A stretch of DNA of 11,910 bases, taken from positions 1-11,910 of the forward strand of contig JBGOUV010000211.1 of the NCBI GenBank assembly GCA_041477815.1. Reading direction: 5' to 3'. The notes beneath the pieces were generated by a model. It had not been told where the DNA came from. It made no database searches and saw only the letters and a program-made list of their open reading frames with translations. Position 1 is the stretch's first letter. Every line of letters begins with the position of its first letter. This DNA is from JBGOUV01 sp041477815. Its GTDB lineage: Bacteria; Acidobacteriota; Terriglobia; Bryobacterales; JACQDG01. The translations under genes and the position numbers were made by a program. Positions 1 to 7,662 of this stretch are shown in pieces.

Positions 1-1
1 C

Positions 2-2327
2 GCCGGCGTTGCCACCGCGCAAGAGCTTCGCGCCCGTCTCCAGGGCATCGTTACCGACCCCGGCGAGGCGGTAGTGGCCGGCGCCAGAGTCACGCTGCGA
101 AACTTGAACACCGGCGTGGACACGGCGCGGCCGGCCAGTACCTGTTCGACTACGTCAGCCCCGGCCTCTACACCCTGACCGTGGAAATGCAGGGATTCAA
201 CATCTGCGTGCAGCAAGACATCCTGGTGGAGACCCGGGGTGATGTAACGGTGAATGCCGTGCTCCGGGTCGGCGCGGTGGCGGAAACGATCAACGTCGTG
301 GAAGCGCCGGTGGCGGTGGAGTTCAATACCAGCACGATGCAGTTGACCGTCGACACCAAGATGGCCAACGATCTGCCCATCATTCACCGCAACGTGTTCC
401 TGCTGGCGGCGCTGAATCCGGCGGTGGTGGTCCGCTCCACGACGGAGCAAGCCACCTACCACCTCTGGGCGCCCAACCAGTTGGATGGCGGAGGCAATAC
501 CACCACCAAGAACGACCTGCTGGTGGACGGCGTGCCCCAGTTGCTGGCCAACAAGTCCTCCTATTCCCCGCCCATGGACGCGGTATCCGAGCTCAATGTG
601 CAGCAGAACAGCGTGGACGCGGAATTCGGACACAGCGCCGGCGGCATTATCAGCCTGCAATTGAAGTCGGGCACCAATCAGATTCACGGCACGGCATATT
701 ACCTGGGCCGCAATCCCAAGCTGAACGCGGTCGCCGATTCCACCACCCACACGCCCAACCTGGTGCGGAATCACATCGGTGGTTTTAGCGTGGGCGCTCC
801 CCTCAAGAAGAATAAGATCTTCAACTTCACCGCTTACGAGCGGTGGCTCAATATCGAGCCCCGGACGGTATTCTACACGCTGCCGACGGGCGCGGAGCGC
901 CAGGGCGACTTTTCCCAGTCCCGCAATTCCTCGGGAGGGCTGCGCCAGATCTATGATCCCTGGAGCACCAGGTTCAACGCCGCCGGCAACACGGCGACTC
1001 GGGACGCGTTTGCCAACAACGCGATCCCGCGCTCGCGCCTGGATGCGACGTCTCTAAAATTCCTCGGGGATGTTTGGCAGCCCACCAGTCTCGGCGACGA
1101 CATCACCGGGGTAAACAACTACAAGGCCACCAGTCCCATGAACATCAAGTTCTGGAATCTCACCAGCCGCACCGATTTCTATCTCAGCGATAAGTGGAAG
1201 ACCTTCTTCCGCTACAGCCAGTTTCGGACCTTTCTGGATGAGAAGGCGGCCGACGCCTCGCGAGCTTGGGGAAATCCTTACGGCTTCATCAGCCATTCCT
1301 TTCATCTGGCCGGCGATGCGGTGTGGACCATCAACCCCACCACCGTGTTCAACATCCGCGGCGCTTTAGGCAGTTGCCCACCCGCGTAGTTCTCGACGTG
1401 ACCTATTTCCTCAACCTGGGACACAACCAGCCTTATGAGTCGGTGGGAAGGTCGAAGGACCTAAACCAGGCCGACCCCCAGCTCAGCTATGACTACAAGG
1501 CTCAACTCGACCGGCGGGTTCCCAATCCTTTCTATCAGATACTGACCCCCGAAAAATTTCCGAAACAGTTGCGCAACCAAAGCACCGTCACCATCGGTTC
1601 CCTGCTGAAGCCCTACCCGCAGTACGGGAGGCTGGTGGAACAGTCGATACCCAACGTGCACACGCGCTACCAGGCCTTGCAAATCAAAGCGCAGCGGCCC
1701 TTCGGCAACGGGTTTACCTTCGTTTTCGGCTTGGACTACAACCGCGAGCGGCGGGAGGAGTTCTATGATGAGCTCGACCGGTTCAACAATCAGCTCACCT
1801 GGCAGGACGGGCCGAATCCGCGAGAACGGGTTACCTTGGGGGCGGTCTACGAACTGCCGATCGGCCGGAACAAGCGGGTGCTCGCGAACGCGCCTCGGGC
1901 CGTGGACGCGGTTCTCGGCGGGTGGTCCCTCAGCGGCATCTACACTTACAACAGCGGGGGCTTCCTGCGTTTTGGTTCGGCGATTGTCAGCGGCGACCCC
2001 TCCCTCGGTAACCCCACCCGGGAGAGGATGTTCGACACTTCGAAGTTCACCCGCCAGGCGGCTTTCACGCGCCGCGCCAATCCCTTGCAGTTCTCCGGTG
2101 TCACCGGACCCGGCTACAAGGACCTGGATCTGACCCTAGCCAAGACCCGCCCCCTTACCGAACGCCTGAAGCTGGAGCTCCGCATGGAGGCCTACAACCT
2201 CACCAACAGCTTCATGGGAGCCAATCCGGTGGTGAATGTGGACAGTTCCTTGTTCGGGAGGGTGGTGGCGCAACGGTCGGGAACCTACGGCCGCCAGTTT
2301 CAATACAGCGCGCGTTTGATGTGGTGA
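2..2327 (+). pseudogene. Broken TonB-dependent (Oar-like) outer-membrane receptor; 5' end outside the window
   Basis: Intact members import large substrates through a TonB-gated outer-membrane barrel. The remnant begins just after a signal-peptide-like ATAQ and reads a carboxypeptidase-regulatory-like domain (LQGIVTDPGEAVVAGA) in frame 2. Near 128 this shifts to frame 1, where GQYLFDYVSPGLYTLTVE completes that domain, followed by the plug and the first barrel strands (to about 1365). Near 1363-1370 the frame shifts again. Frame 3 then resumes at RQLPTRVVLDVTYFLNLG and runs through the C-terminal barrel to a terminal aromatic residue (YSARLMW), as outer-membrane barrels require. From memory of the family (about 1000-1200 residues), some 300-400 barrel residues are missing at the second break. 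Two independent lesions make a functional receptor unlikely. A misassembled metagenomic contig is the alternative. The family call is firm; the substrate is unknown. Confidence 0.85.
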
Positions 2328-2329
2328 GC

Positions 2330-2713
2330 TCAAAACTGCGTGACGCTCAGGACGTTGCCGTCCGGATCCTGAAACCACGCCACCCGGGCGCCTCCCGGGA
2401 ACGTCTGGATGCCGCGCTTATCCTGCTGCATGAAGCTGTAGCGCTCGAATTTCACCCCCGCCTTCTCCAATTTCTTCACCGTAGCAACAATATCCGGAAC
2501 CTCCCAGCCCAGCACGGTGTGTGACGGCGGGGTCCACTTCGGGACCTCCGAAATCCGCAGCATGATTCCGTTGGCGTCGAATACCAGCGCGTAGGGATCC
2601 TCGCTGACGAAGCGAATCCCCAGCGTATCCCGATAGAACGCCTGGGCGCGTGCGCGGTCGCGTGTCACGACGAAGGCCATGATCTGGTGGGAGCCCAGCA
2701 AGGAAGTCTTCAT
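2330..2713 (-). CDS. VOC (glyoxalase/bleomycin-resistance fold) family protein
   Basis: A 127-residue single-domain protein, the usual length for one vicinal-oxygen-chelate monomer made of two beta-alpha-beta-beta-beta modules. Module 1 contains HQIMAFVVTRDRARAQAFYRDTLGI with candidate metal ligand His9. Module 2 contains SHTVLGWEVPDI with candidate ligand His65 and ends in the signature FQDPDGN (residues 114-120). Metal-dependent VOC enzymes usually carry a Glu four residues after the Gly of DPDG; here that position is Ser123, so metal chemistry may be altered or absent. The substrate cannot be read from sequence. The gene ends two bases from the receptor remnant (convergent) and is divergent from the AraC-type regulator, so that regulator may control it. 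An AGGA lies immediately upstream of the start codon. Confidence 0.88.
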   Translation of the reverse strand: MKTSLLGSHQIMAFVVTRDRARAQAFYRDTLGIRFVSEDPYALVFDANGIMLRISEVPKWTPPSHTVLGWEVPDIVATVKKLEKAGVKFERYSFMQQDKRGIQTFPGGARVAWFQDPDGNVLSVTQF

Positions 2714-2756
2714 GTTCCTATTTTTCCATGAGGCGGGCTCCGTCGCAAGATCGGTA

Positions 2757-3578
2757 ATGCGCCATAATATATCTCTTATGCGACACGGCGGGCTCCTGAC
2801 CTCTTACGACCCCAAGCCGGGCGCCTCCATTGCCACGCTCGCCTACGAATACCCGCCCGGGTTCCCGGTGGCGGAACATGCGCATGGCTCGGACCAGGTC
2901 CTCTACGCCACCCGCGGCGTGATGGAGATCGCCTCCGGCCAGAGCTTCTGGCTGATTCCGCCGCACTTCGCCGTCTGGATTCCCGCCCGCACGTCGCACC
3001 GCCTCCGCATGCCGGGAGCCGTCTCCATGCGGACGCTCTATCTGCGACCCGGGCTGGCCCCTCGCCTGCCGCGCGCTTGCACGGTGCTGCACGTGACCCC
3101 GCTGCTCCGCGAGCTAATCGTGGAAACCGTTCGCCTGGGCCAATTGCGGAGCCGGAATCGCCTGCACTGCGCCCTGCGTGACCTGCTCCTCTCGTGCCTC
3201 GAAAGGGCCTCTCCGATACCTACCGTGGTCACCCTGCCCCAGGATCCTCGGGCCGCCGCCGTGGCGCAGGCGGCCATGGCCCGCCCGGCCGCCAACCCGT
3301 CGTTGCGCTCCTTGTGCGCGGGCGTGGGCGCCAGTGTCCGGACCATCGAAAGGGCCTTCCGCCGGGACGTCGGCACCGACTTCGAAACCTGGCGCCGGCA
3401 GGTGCGGTTAGTGAAGGCCGTCGAGCTGCTGGTGGGCGGATGCGCGGTGAAGCAGGTCGCCTTCGAGGTCGGTTATCGGCAACCGAGCGCGTTTGTCGAG
3501 ATGTTTCGCCGCACGTTCGGAACCACACCAAAAGCCTGGGCCTCCACTCTCTCCGTCCTTACCGCTTCTCTGGAGTAA
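2757..3578 (+). CDS. AraC-family transcriptional regulator with N-terminal cupin (NimR-like)
   Basis: Starting at 2757 gives 273 residues. The N-terminal third is an AraC-type cupin sensor (EHAHGSDQVLYATRGVMEI, then FWLIPPHFAVWIPARTSHR), the arrangement seen in NimR/YdeC-like regulators. The last 95 or so residues are the double helix-turn-helix DNA-binding domain: LRSLCAGVGASVRTIERAFRR is the first unit and VKQVAFEVGYRQPSAFVEMF the second, followed by the characteristic RTFGTTPKAW. The start is uncertain. ATG 2712 has the best Shine-Dalgarno match (AGGAAG, 5-nt spacing) but overlaps the start codon of the divergent VOC gene. ATG 2757 and ATG 2778 fit the family's short N-terminus but lack a clear ribosome-binding site. 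NimR-type proteins commonly regulate a divergent neighbour, often an efflux gene; here the divergent gene is the VOC protein, so that is the likeliest target by position. The ligand is unknown. Confidence 0.9.
   Translation: MRHNISLMRHGGLLTSYDPKPGASIATLAYEYPPGFPVAEHAHGSDQVLYATRGVMEIASGQSFWLIPPHFAVWIPARTSHRLRMPGAVSMRTLYLRPGLAPRLPRACTVLHVTPLLRELIVETVRLGQLRSRNRLHCALRDLLLSCLERASPIPTVVTLPQDPRAAAVAQAAMARPAANPSLRSLCAGVGASVRTIERAFRRDVGTDFETWRRQVRLVKAVELLVGGCAVKQVAFEVGYRQPSAFVEMFRRTFGTTPKAWASTLSVLTASLE
2763..2774. promoter_or_regulatory. AT-rich box, candidate -10 region for the VOC gene and/or the araC-type gene
   Basis: A nearly pure A/T patch (cataatatatct) stands out in otherwise GC-rich DNA between the divergent VOC and regulator starts. 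On the plus strand CATAAT and on the minus strand TATATT or TATTAT are each close to a -10 hexamer. No convincing -35 box was found on either strand. If the plus-strand reading is right, transcription would begin almost at ATG 2778, giving a leaderless message. This is a compositional call, not a proven promoter. Confidence 0.3.
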
Positions 3579-3616
3579 CCGGAGTCGGGCCAATCACGCC
3601 TTATCAAATAGAAGCC

Positions 3617-4669
3617 ATGAGGAAATCTATCGCGGTGCCCTGCTGGACGTGTGTCTGGTTGTTGTGCGGGCTAGGCTGCGCCGTCCCGGCTCCGGCCCAA
3701 ACGGCGCAACTGCGGCTGGCGCGGTGGACGAGGATGCCCGCCGTGGTCGATTCCAACAGTCCCGGCTTCTGGCGCGACGGCCGGTTCAACTTGTTCAATT
3801 CCACCGGTGTTCCGCTGGTATCCGCGGGCGTGGACCAGTTTCAGTGGGACGAAGATTCCACCCAGACGGTGCAGGTAGACCTCCCCGATCACTTCAAGAT
3901 GTGGATTGAAGCGGTGTGGCAGGATAGCGACGGGTCTATATATGCCTGGTATCATAACGAGCCCGCTGGGCTCTGTCCGGATTCTTCGCTGACAGCGCCC
4001 CAGATCGGCGCCCTGGCTTCCTATGATGGCGGCAAGAGCTTCCTCGACCTGGGCATCATTCTCACGTCCGGCGATCCGATCGACTGCTCCGCTCGGAACG
4101 GCTTCTTTGCCGGCGGGCACGGCGACTTCAGCGTGATCCTGGACCGCGAGCAGCGGTACTTCTACTTCCTGTTCGGAAATTATGGAGGCAGCCTGTCCGG
4201 CCAGGGCGTGGCTATGGCCCGGCTGGCCTATGAGGATCGCGGCCGTCCGGCGGGGGCGGTGGCGAAGTACTATCAAGGCGAGTGGACCGAACCCGGTCTC
4301 GGCGGCCAGGTGACACCGGTGTTCCCGGCCGCGGTGGCGTGGCAACAAGAGCAGACGGATTCCCTGTGGGGGCCGTCCATCCATTGGAACCACTACCTGC
4401 AGAGCTACGTCGTGCTGATGAACCACGCCTGTTGCAGTCCGCGCTGGCCGCAAGAGGGGATTTACATCAGTTATAATGCGGACCTCAGCAATCCAGCCGC
4501 CTGGAAACGGCCGGAACGGATTCTGCGCGGTCAGGATATCTGGTTCGGCCCGAACCATTACCCGCAGGTCCTGGGCTTGGAATGGGACGAGACCGACACG
4601 ATCGCCGGACAGGTGGCGCGCCTTTACATCAAAGGCGCCTCCCTGTGGGAGATCTTCTTCTCCCGCTAG
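3617..4669 (+). CDS. Secreted sialidase/glycosidase-like beta-propeller protein of unknown substrate
   Basis: A 350-residue protein with a classical signal peptide: basic MRK, a hydrophobic stretch (residues 5-21) and a cleavage site near CAVPAPAQ. The start is ATG 3617, 38 bases after the regulator's stop; the open frame extends upstream, but only this ATG gives a signal peptide. The body is rich in aromatics and repeats short strand-turn motifs. Residues 135-142 (SYDGGKSF) match an Asp-box (S-x-D-x-G-x-S/T-W/F), the hairpin motif of sialidase-type propellers. Other conserved-looking blocks are FFAGGHGDFSVILDR, TDSLWGPSIHWN, and the Cys pair in NHACCSPRWPQEG. A five- or six-bladed propeller acting on glycans in the periplasm or outside the cell is plausible, but I do not recognise a named family or catalytic residues. 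Its 3' end overlaps the next secreted gene. Confidence 0.78.
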   Translation: MRKSIAVPCWTCVWLLCGLGCAVPAPAQTAQLRLARWTRMPAVVDSNSPGFWRDGRFNLFNSTGVPLVSAGVDQFQWDEDSTQTVQVDLPDHFKMWIEAVWQDSDGSIYAWYHNEPAGLCPDSSLTAPQIGALASYDGGKSFLDLGIILTSGDPIDCSARNGFFAGGHGDFSVILDREQRYFYFLFGNYGGSLSGQGVAMARLAYEDRGRPAGAVAKYYQGEWTEPGLGGQVTPVFPAAVAWQQEQTDSLWGPSIHWNHYLQSYVVLMNHACCSPRWPQEGIYISYNADLSNPAAWKRPERILRGQDIWFGPNHYPQVLGLEWDETDTIAGQVARLYIKGASLWEIFFSR

Positions 4670-5835
4670 TATCCGTATTGCTGTGTTGGTGCGGCCTTCT
4701 CGCCGCCGAGGACTGGCCCCAGTTTCGCGGGCCCACCGGGCAGGGACATTCCAGCGAGACGCGCCTCCCGGCCACCTGGAGCGAGACGCAGAACATCCGC
4801 TGGAAGACGGCGATACCGGGCAAGGGGTGGTCGTCGCCGGCGATCCTAGAAGACCGGATTTGGGTAACCACGGCGACCGATGCCGGCAGGTCGCTGCGGG
4901 CGGTGGCGGTGGACCGGGAGTCGGGGAAGATCGTCGTGGACGTGGAGGTGTTTCGGCTGGAGCGCGCGGGGGTGGTCCACGAGAAGAACAGCCATGCTTC
5001 GCCGACGCCGGTGCTGGAGGGGGATCGGGTGTATGCACACTTCGGCCCGCAGGGGACGGCGGCTCTGAAGCGGGATGGGGAGGTGGTTTGGAAGACCCGG
5101 CTGGGCTATGCGCAGGGGCATGGGCCGGGGGGATCGCCGGCCCTCTACGAGGACCTGTTGATTATCGATTGCGACGGAACCGATGTGCAGTATGTCGTGG
5201 CCTTGGATAAAGCCAGCGGGGCCGTGCGGTGGAGGCAGAATCGGGAGGGAATGATGGCGTACTCCACGCCTTTGGTGCTGCGGGGGGCAGGCCAGGATCA
5301 GGTCGTTACCGTGAGTGGGGGGAGAACCTTCGCGTACGAGCCGCGGACGGGGAAGCAGTTGTGGTCGGTGGGGTATGGCGATGGCTTCTCCAATGTGCCG
5401 CGGCCGGTGTTTGGGAAGGGCCTGGTCTACATCTGTACCGGGTTCTATCAGCCGGAGCTGCTGGCGGTGCGGCTCGACGGGAAGATCGCCTGGCGCGTGG
5501 GGAGGGCGCCGCTCACGTCGTCGCCGCTGCTGGTGGGCGACGAAATCTACATGGTCAACGACAATGGGATCGCCGCCTGTATGGACGCTCGAACCGGCAG
5601 GGAGCATTGGCGGCAGCGGCTGGAGAGCAGTTACTCGGCTTCGCCGGTGTTCGCCGATGGGAAGATTTACTGGTTGAGCGAAGAGGGGGACACCACGGTG
5701 ATCGCGCCGGGGAAGGAGTTCCGCAAGCTGGGGGTGAACCAGTTGGAGGGGACGTTCCTGGCTTCGATGGCGGTGTCGGACGGGGCGATTTATCTGCGGA
5801 GCGACCGGTATTTGTATCGGATTCAGGAGCCGTAA
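4645..5835 (+). CDS. Secreted PQQ-type (quinoprotein-like) beta-propeller protein
   Basis: A 396-residue protein when started at GTG 4645, which gives a signal peptide (residues 1-20, MGDLLLPLVSVLLCWCGLLA) cleaved near LAA/EDW. A purine-rich AAAGG lies about 10 bases upstream. The mature N-terminus, WPQFRGPTGQGHS, is the usual opening of PQQ-like domain proteins of Acidobacteriota and Planctomycetota. Blade repeats are visible as alternating W-K/R and D-A/K-x-T/S-G strands: IRWKTAIPGKGWSSPAI, VVALDKASGAVRW, AYEPRTGKQLWSV, ACMDARTGREHWRQ. These proteins form eight-bladed propellers; many bind no PQQ and are scaffolds or are involved in glycan or carbohydrate metabolism. Catalytic alcohol-dehydrogenase residues are not evident. 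The start overlaps the previous gene's end by 25 bases in another frame, suggesting coupled translation. Codons favour G-ending triplets, unlike the C-ending bias of the pil genes. TTG 4678 is an alternative start. Confidence 0.85.
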   Translation: MGDLLLPLVSVLLCWCGLLAAEDWPQFRGPTGQGHSSETRLPATWSETQNIRWKTAIPGKGWSSPAILEDRIWVTTATDAGRSLRAVAVDRESGKIVVDVEVFRLERAGVVHEKNSHASPTPVLEGDRVYAHFGPQGTAALKRDGEVVWKTRLGYAQGHGPGGSPALYEDLLIIDCDGTDVQYVVALDKASGAVRWRQNREGMMAYSTPLVLRGAGQDQVVTVSGGRTFAYEPRTGKQLWSVGYGDGFSNVPRPVFGKGLVYICTGFYQPELLAVRLDGKIAWRVGRAPLTSSPLLVGDEIYMVNDNGIAACMDARTGREHWRQRLESSYSASPVFADGKIYWLSEEGDTTVIAPGKEFRKLGVNQLEGTFLASMAVSDGAIYLRSDRYLYRIQEP

Positions 5836-5838
5836 GGG

Positions 5839-5859
5839 CAGTGGCCAGTGGTCAGTAAC
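5839..5859. repeat. Triple 7-nt tandem repeat between convergent genes
   Basis: Three heptamers, CAGTGGC CAGTGGT CAGTAAC, lie three bases after the PQQ-like gene's stop and 18 bases before the stop of the convergent acyltransferase gene. Runs of this CAGTGG(C/T) unit are common in intergenic DNA of several phyla. Here the run is short and degenerate. No hairpin followed by a T-run was found in this gap. Confidence 0.45.
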
Positions 5860-5877
5860 GCCGACTGAGCCAGGTCC

Positions 5878-6999
5878 TCAGAGCTTGAAGAAAATCTTGC
5901 GCTGGTAGAGCCAGTAGCACAGGTACCACATGACCAGGACCACGGTAGAGGCTTGGGCTACGGGGGCGAGGGTTCCGATAAACTGCCAGCGGAAGGTGAA
6001 GACCGCGACGGCGCGGTCGAGCCAGCCGGCCAGGACGATGGAGAGCGAGTAGATAAAGATGGAGTTCATGCCCACCACGATGAGGGGGAAGGCCGGCTTG
6101 CGCCAGCCGCGGACGTCCACCAGGTAGTAGAAAGCTAACAGCATCAGAAGAACCCAGCCGGTGGAGAAGAGGGTAAAAGAGGCGGTCCAGATGCGCTTGA
6201 CCATGGGAACCAGCGGGGTGAGGGCCCAGCCGGCGGCGAAGCAGGCGAGGGCGGCGCCGGCCAGGACCTGCATGCGCCGGCGGTGCGAGTCGTCGCGGCG
6301 CAGCAGCAGGCCGGTCCAGACGCCGAACAGTGTAGTGCCGGTCTCGGTGAGAAAATTGATGGTGACGTAGAAGCCGTTGTACTTGAGGTGAAAGAACTGG
6401 TCGATGCGGGCGCCGATGTTGTCGGCCTGGGAGAAAGCGCCGCCGGAGCCGGGATAGAGAAAGAACAGCAGCGAGTGCAGACCGAGGATGGCCACGGCGC
6501 TGGCCACCTGCCACCGGAAGGGCAGCAGCAGGATCAGGAAGCTGAGCAGGTAGGTGAAGGCGATCTGGGAGAGGACGTTGATGAGCTGAAAGTGGAGGCG
6601 TCCGGCCGAGACCGACATCAGGACGTTGCTGAGGACGATGAGCATCAGCGAGCGCCAGGCCACGTGGCGGAGAAGTTGGGAGGTGGTGGCCCCTTCGGCC
6701 ATGCGGTGCGCCACCGAGAAAGGCATGGCCACGCCGACCATGAACATGAAGGCCGGCTGGATCAGGTCCCAGAAGACCAGGCCGGTCCAGGGAACGTGCT
6801 CGAACTGGGCGGCGATCCAGGAAAAGTCGGGATTCTTGGCCAGGTGACGCCACCCGAAACCGTTGGCGGCGAGGATGATCATGATGAAGCCGCGAAAGGC
6901 GTCGAGCGAGGCGAGCCGTCCGGCGCCGGGTTTCGGGGGGGGAGGCGTGGGGGGCGCCCCGACTAGAGTTTCCAGTTCCTCAAGCGTAGCGGCGGGCAT
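5878..6999 (-). CDS. HGSNAT/DUF5009-like polytopic membrane acyltransferase
   Basis: A 373-residue integral membrane protein with about ten hydrophobic segments. The opening RLASLDAFRGFIMIILAANG (residues 28-47) and the block HVPWTGLVFWDLIQPAFMFM (68-87) are the two signatures of bacterial relatives of heparan-alpha-glucosaminide N-acetyltransferase. His68 lies in the H-x-x-W-x-G context of the His proposed to carry the acetyl group in human HGSNAT. The family moves an acetyl group from cytoplasmic acetyl-CoA across the membrane to an amino sugar or other acceptor; the acceptor here is unknown. Start ATG 6999 is chosen over an upstream in-frame ATG because AGGAG lies 7 bases before it and the predicted N-terminus is then a short Pro-rich cytoplasmic segment. 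Only four bases separate it from the upstream deaminase gene, so the two are probably cotranscribed. Confidence 0.87.
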   Translation of the reverse strand: MPAATLEELETLVGAPPTPPPPKPGAGRLASLDAFRGFIMIILAANGFGWRHLAKNPDFSWIAAQFEHVPWTGLVFWDLIQPAFMFMVGVAMPFSVAHRMAEGATTSQLLRHVAWRSLMLIVLSNVLMSVSAGRLHFQLINVLSQIAFTYLLSFLILLLPFRWQVASAVAILGLHSLLFFLYPGSGGAFSQADNIGARIDQFFHLKYNGFYVTINFLTETGTTLFGVWTGLLLRRDDSHRRRMQVLAGAALACFAAGWALTPLVPMVKRIWTASFTLFSTGWVLLMLLAFYYLVDVRGWRKPAFPLIVVGMNSIFIYSLSIVLAGWLDRAVAVFTFRWQFIGTLAPVAQASTVVLVMWYLCYWLYQRKIFFKL

Positions 7000-7003
7000 G
7001 GTG

Positions 7004-7459
7004 TTACTCCTCTCCGATGTCCTCGTTCCAGACGTCCGGATGGGTACGGATGTATGCGGCCAGCATCGTAACACATTCGTCCGAGTGGAGGTCGATAATG
7101 GCGATGCCGTTTTGCCGGAGCCAGTCGAGGCCCCCGGAAAAGTTTACCGCCTCCCCCACCACCACGACCGGGATGCGGAACTGGAGGATCAGACCGCTGC
7201 AATAGAAGCAGGGGGCCAGGGTGCTGACCAGGACGGTGTCCCGGTAGCTGCTCCGGCGGCCGGCGTTGCGGAAGGCGTCGGTTTCGCCGTGGAGGGAGGG
7301 ATCGTTCTGCTGGATACGGCGGTTGTGGCCACGGCCGAGCAGGGCGCCGTCGTTGCGGAACAGAGCGGCGCCAATGGGGATGCCGCCTTCGGCGAGGCCC
7401 AGACGGGCTTCCTCCATAGCGATGCGGAGGAGGGCGGGGTAATCGGGTGGAGCAAGCAT
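7004..7459 (-). CDS. Cytosine deaminase, fungal FCY1-type (cytidine-deaminase superfamily)
   Basis: A 151-residue protein close in length and sequence to yeast Fcy1p (158 residues). Zinc ligands are His57 (HGE motif), Cys84 and Cys87 (APCFYC), with catalytic Glu59. Beyond these generic deaminase motifs, substrate-pocket positions described for the yeast enzyme are also kept: Asn46 in GHN (yeast Asn51), Phe107 in VGEAVNF (yeast Phe114), and the C-terminal PDVWNEDIGE with Trp144 and Asp147 (yeast Trp152/Asp155). This points to cytosine-to-uracil conversion in the cytoplasm (pyrimidine salvage) rather than tRNA adenosine deamination. Other small bases such as creatinine-like or guanine substrates remain possible. 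Start ATG 7459 is preferred because an upstream ATG overlaps a perfect -10 box; no clear Shine-Dalgarno is present. It leads a two-gene operon with the acyltransferase. Confidence 0.86.
   Translation of the reverse strand: MLAPPDYPALLRIAMEEARLGLAEGGIPIGAALFRNDGALLGRGHNRRIQQNDPSLHGETDAFRNAGRRSSYRDTVLVSTLAPCFYCSGLILQFRIPVVVVGEAVNFSGGLDWLRQNGIAIIDLHSDECVTMLAAYIRTHPDVWNEDIGEE
7007..7011 (-). promoter_or_regulatory. Ribosome-binding site of the acyltransferase gene
   Basis: AGGAG read on the minus strand, seven bases before ATG 6999. It lies at the very end of the deaminase coding sequence, next to its stop codon, so ribosomes finishing the deaminase could reinitiate on the acyltransferase. It decides the start of that gene. 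Confidence 0.7.
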
Positions 7460-7490
7460 GGCGGCGCGGGAGGGAGAGACGCTTCGGCCC

Positions 7491-7496
7491 ATTATA
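7491..7496 (-). promoter_or_regulatory. Candidate -10 box (TATAAT) of the deaminase-acyltransferase operon
   Basis: A perfect TATAAT on the minus strand in GC-rich DNA. It would put the transcript start near 7484, about 25 bases before ATG 7459. The hexamers 16-18 bases upstream (CGGTTG, CCGGTT, TCCGGT) match TTGACA poorly, so this would be a -10-driven or activator-dependent promoter, or chance. Confidence 0.42.
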
Positions 7497-7652
7497 AGGC
7501 GGGACCAAGCCGCAACCGGAAGGCGCGGTTGAACCGTCCCCCAATTTTTTACCATGCCAGACTGGTCCAAAGTGGGGCGGGCGCCCTCGTCCGTTGCGGC
7601 CCCCTGGTCGCGCTCTGGCGCTCATTGTCAAACTCCTACGCGGGACAGGACC
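7497..7652. other. Noncoding stretch upstream of the deaminase operon; no gene seen
   Basis: No supported gene or RNA. The minus strand carries AAAAAATTGGGGGACGGTTC around 7530-7553, resembling the ends of short repeat modules often found near IS200/RAYT-type transposase genes, but no transposase or inverted partner is present. A TTGACA hexamer occurs on the minus strand near 7625 without a fitting -10 box. Confidence 0.35.
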
Positions 7653-7662
7653 CTAGTCTGGC

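Noticed and set aside
3194..3616. Extended N-terminus of the Asp-box protein overlapping the regulator gene
   Set aside because: The region is the regulator read out of frame; the signal peptide starts at ATG 3617.
3671..5038. Long minus-strand open frame (455 codons) opposite the two secreted genes
   Set aside because: Pro/Arg-rich with no family resemblance, while both plus-strand genes show signal peptides and domain motifs.
5860..5885. Hairpin CTGAG/CTCAG as a terminator for the convergent pair
   Set aside because: The stem is only 5 bp and is followed by no T-run on either strand.
5852..6853. Alternative minus-strand open frame overlapping the acyltransferase
   Set aside because: Arg/Pro/His-rich shadow composition; the 5878-6999 frame carries clear membrane segments and family signatures.
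7493..7570. N-terminal extension of the deaminase to an upstream ATG
   Set aside because: The extra residues have no family counterpart, and one candidate ATG lies inside the TATAAT box.
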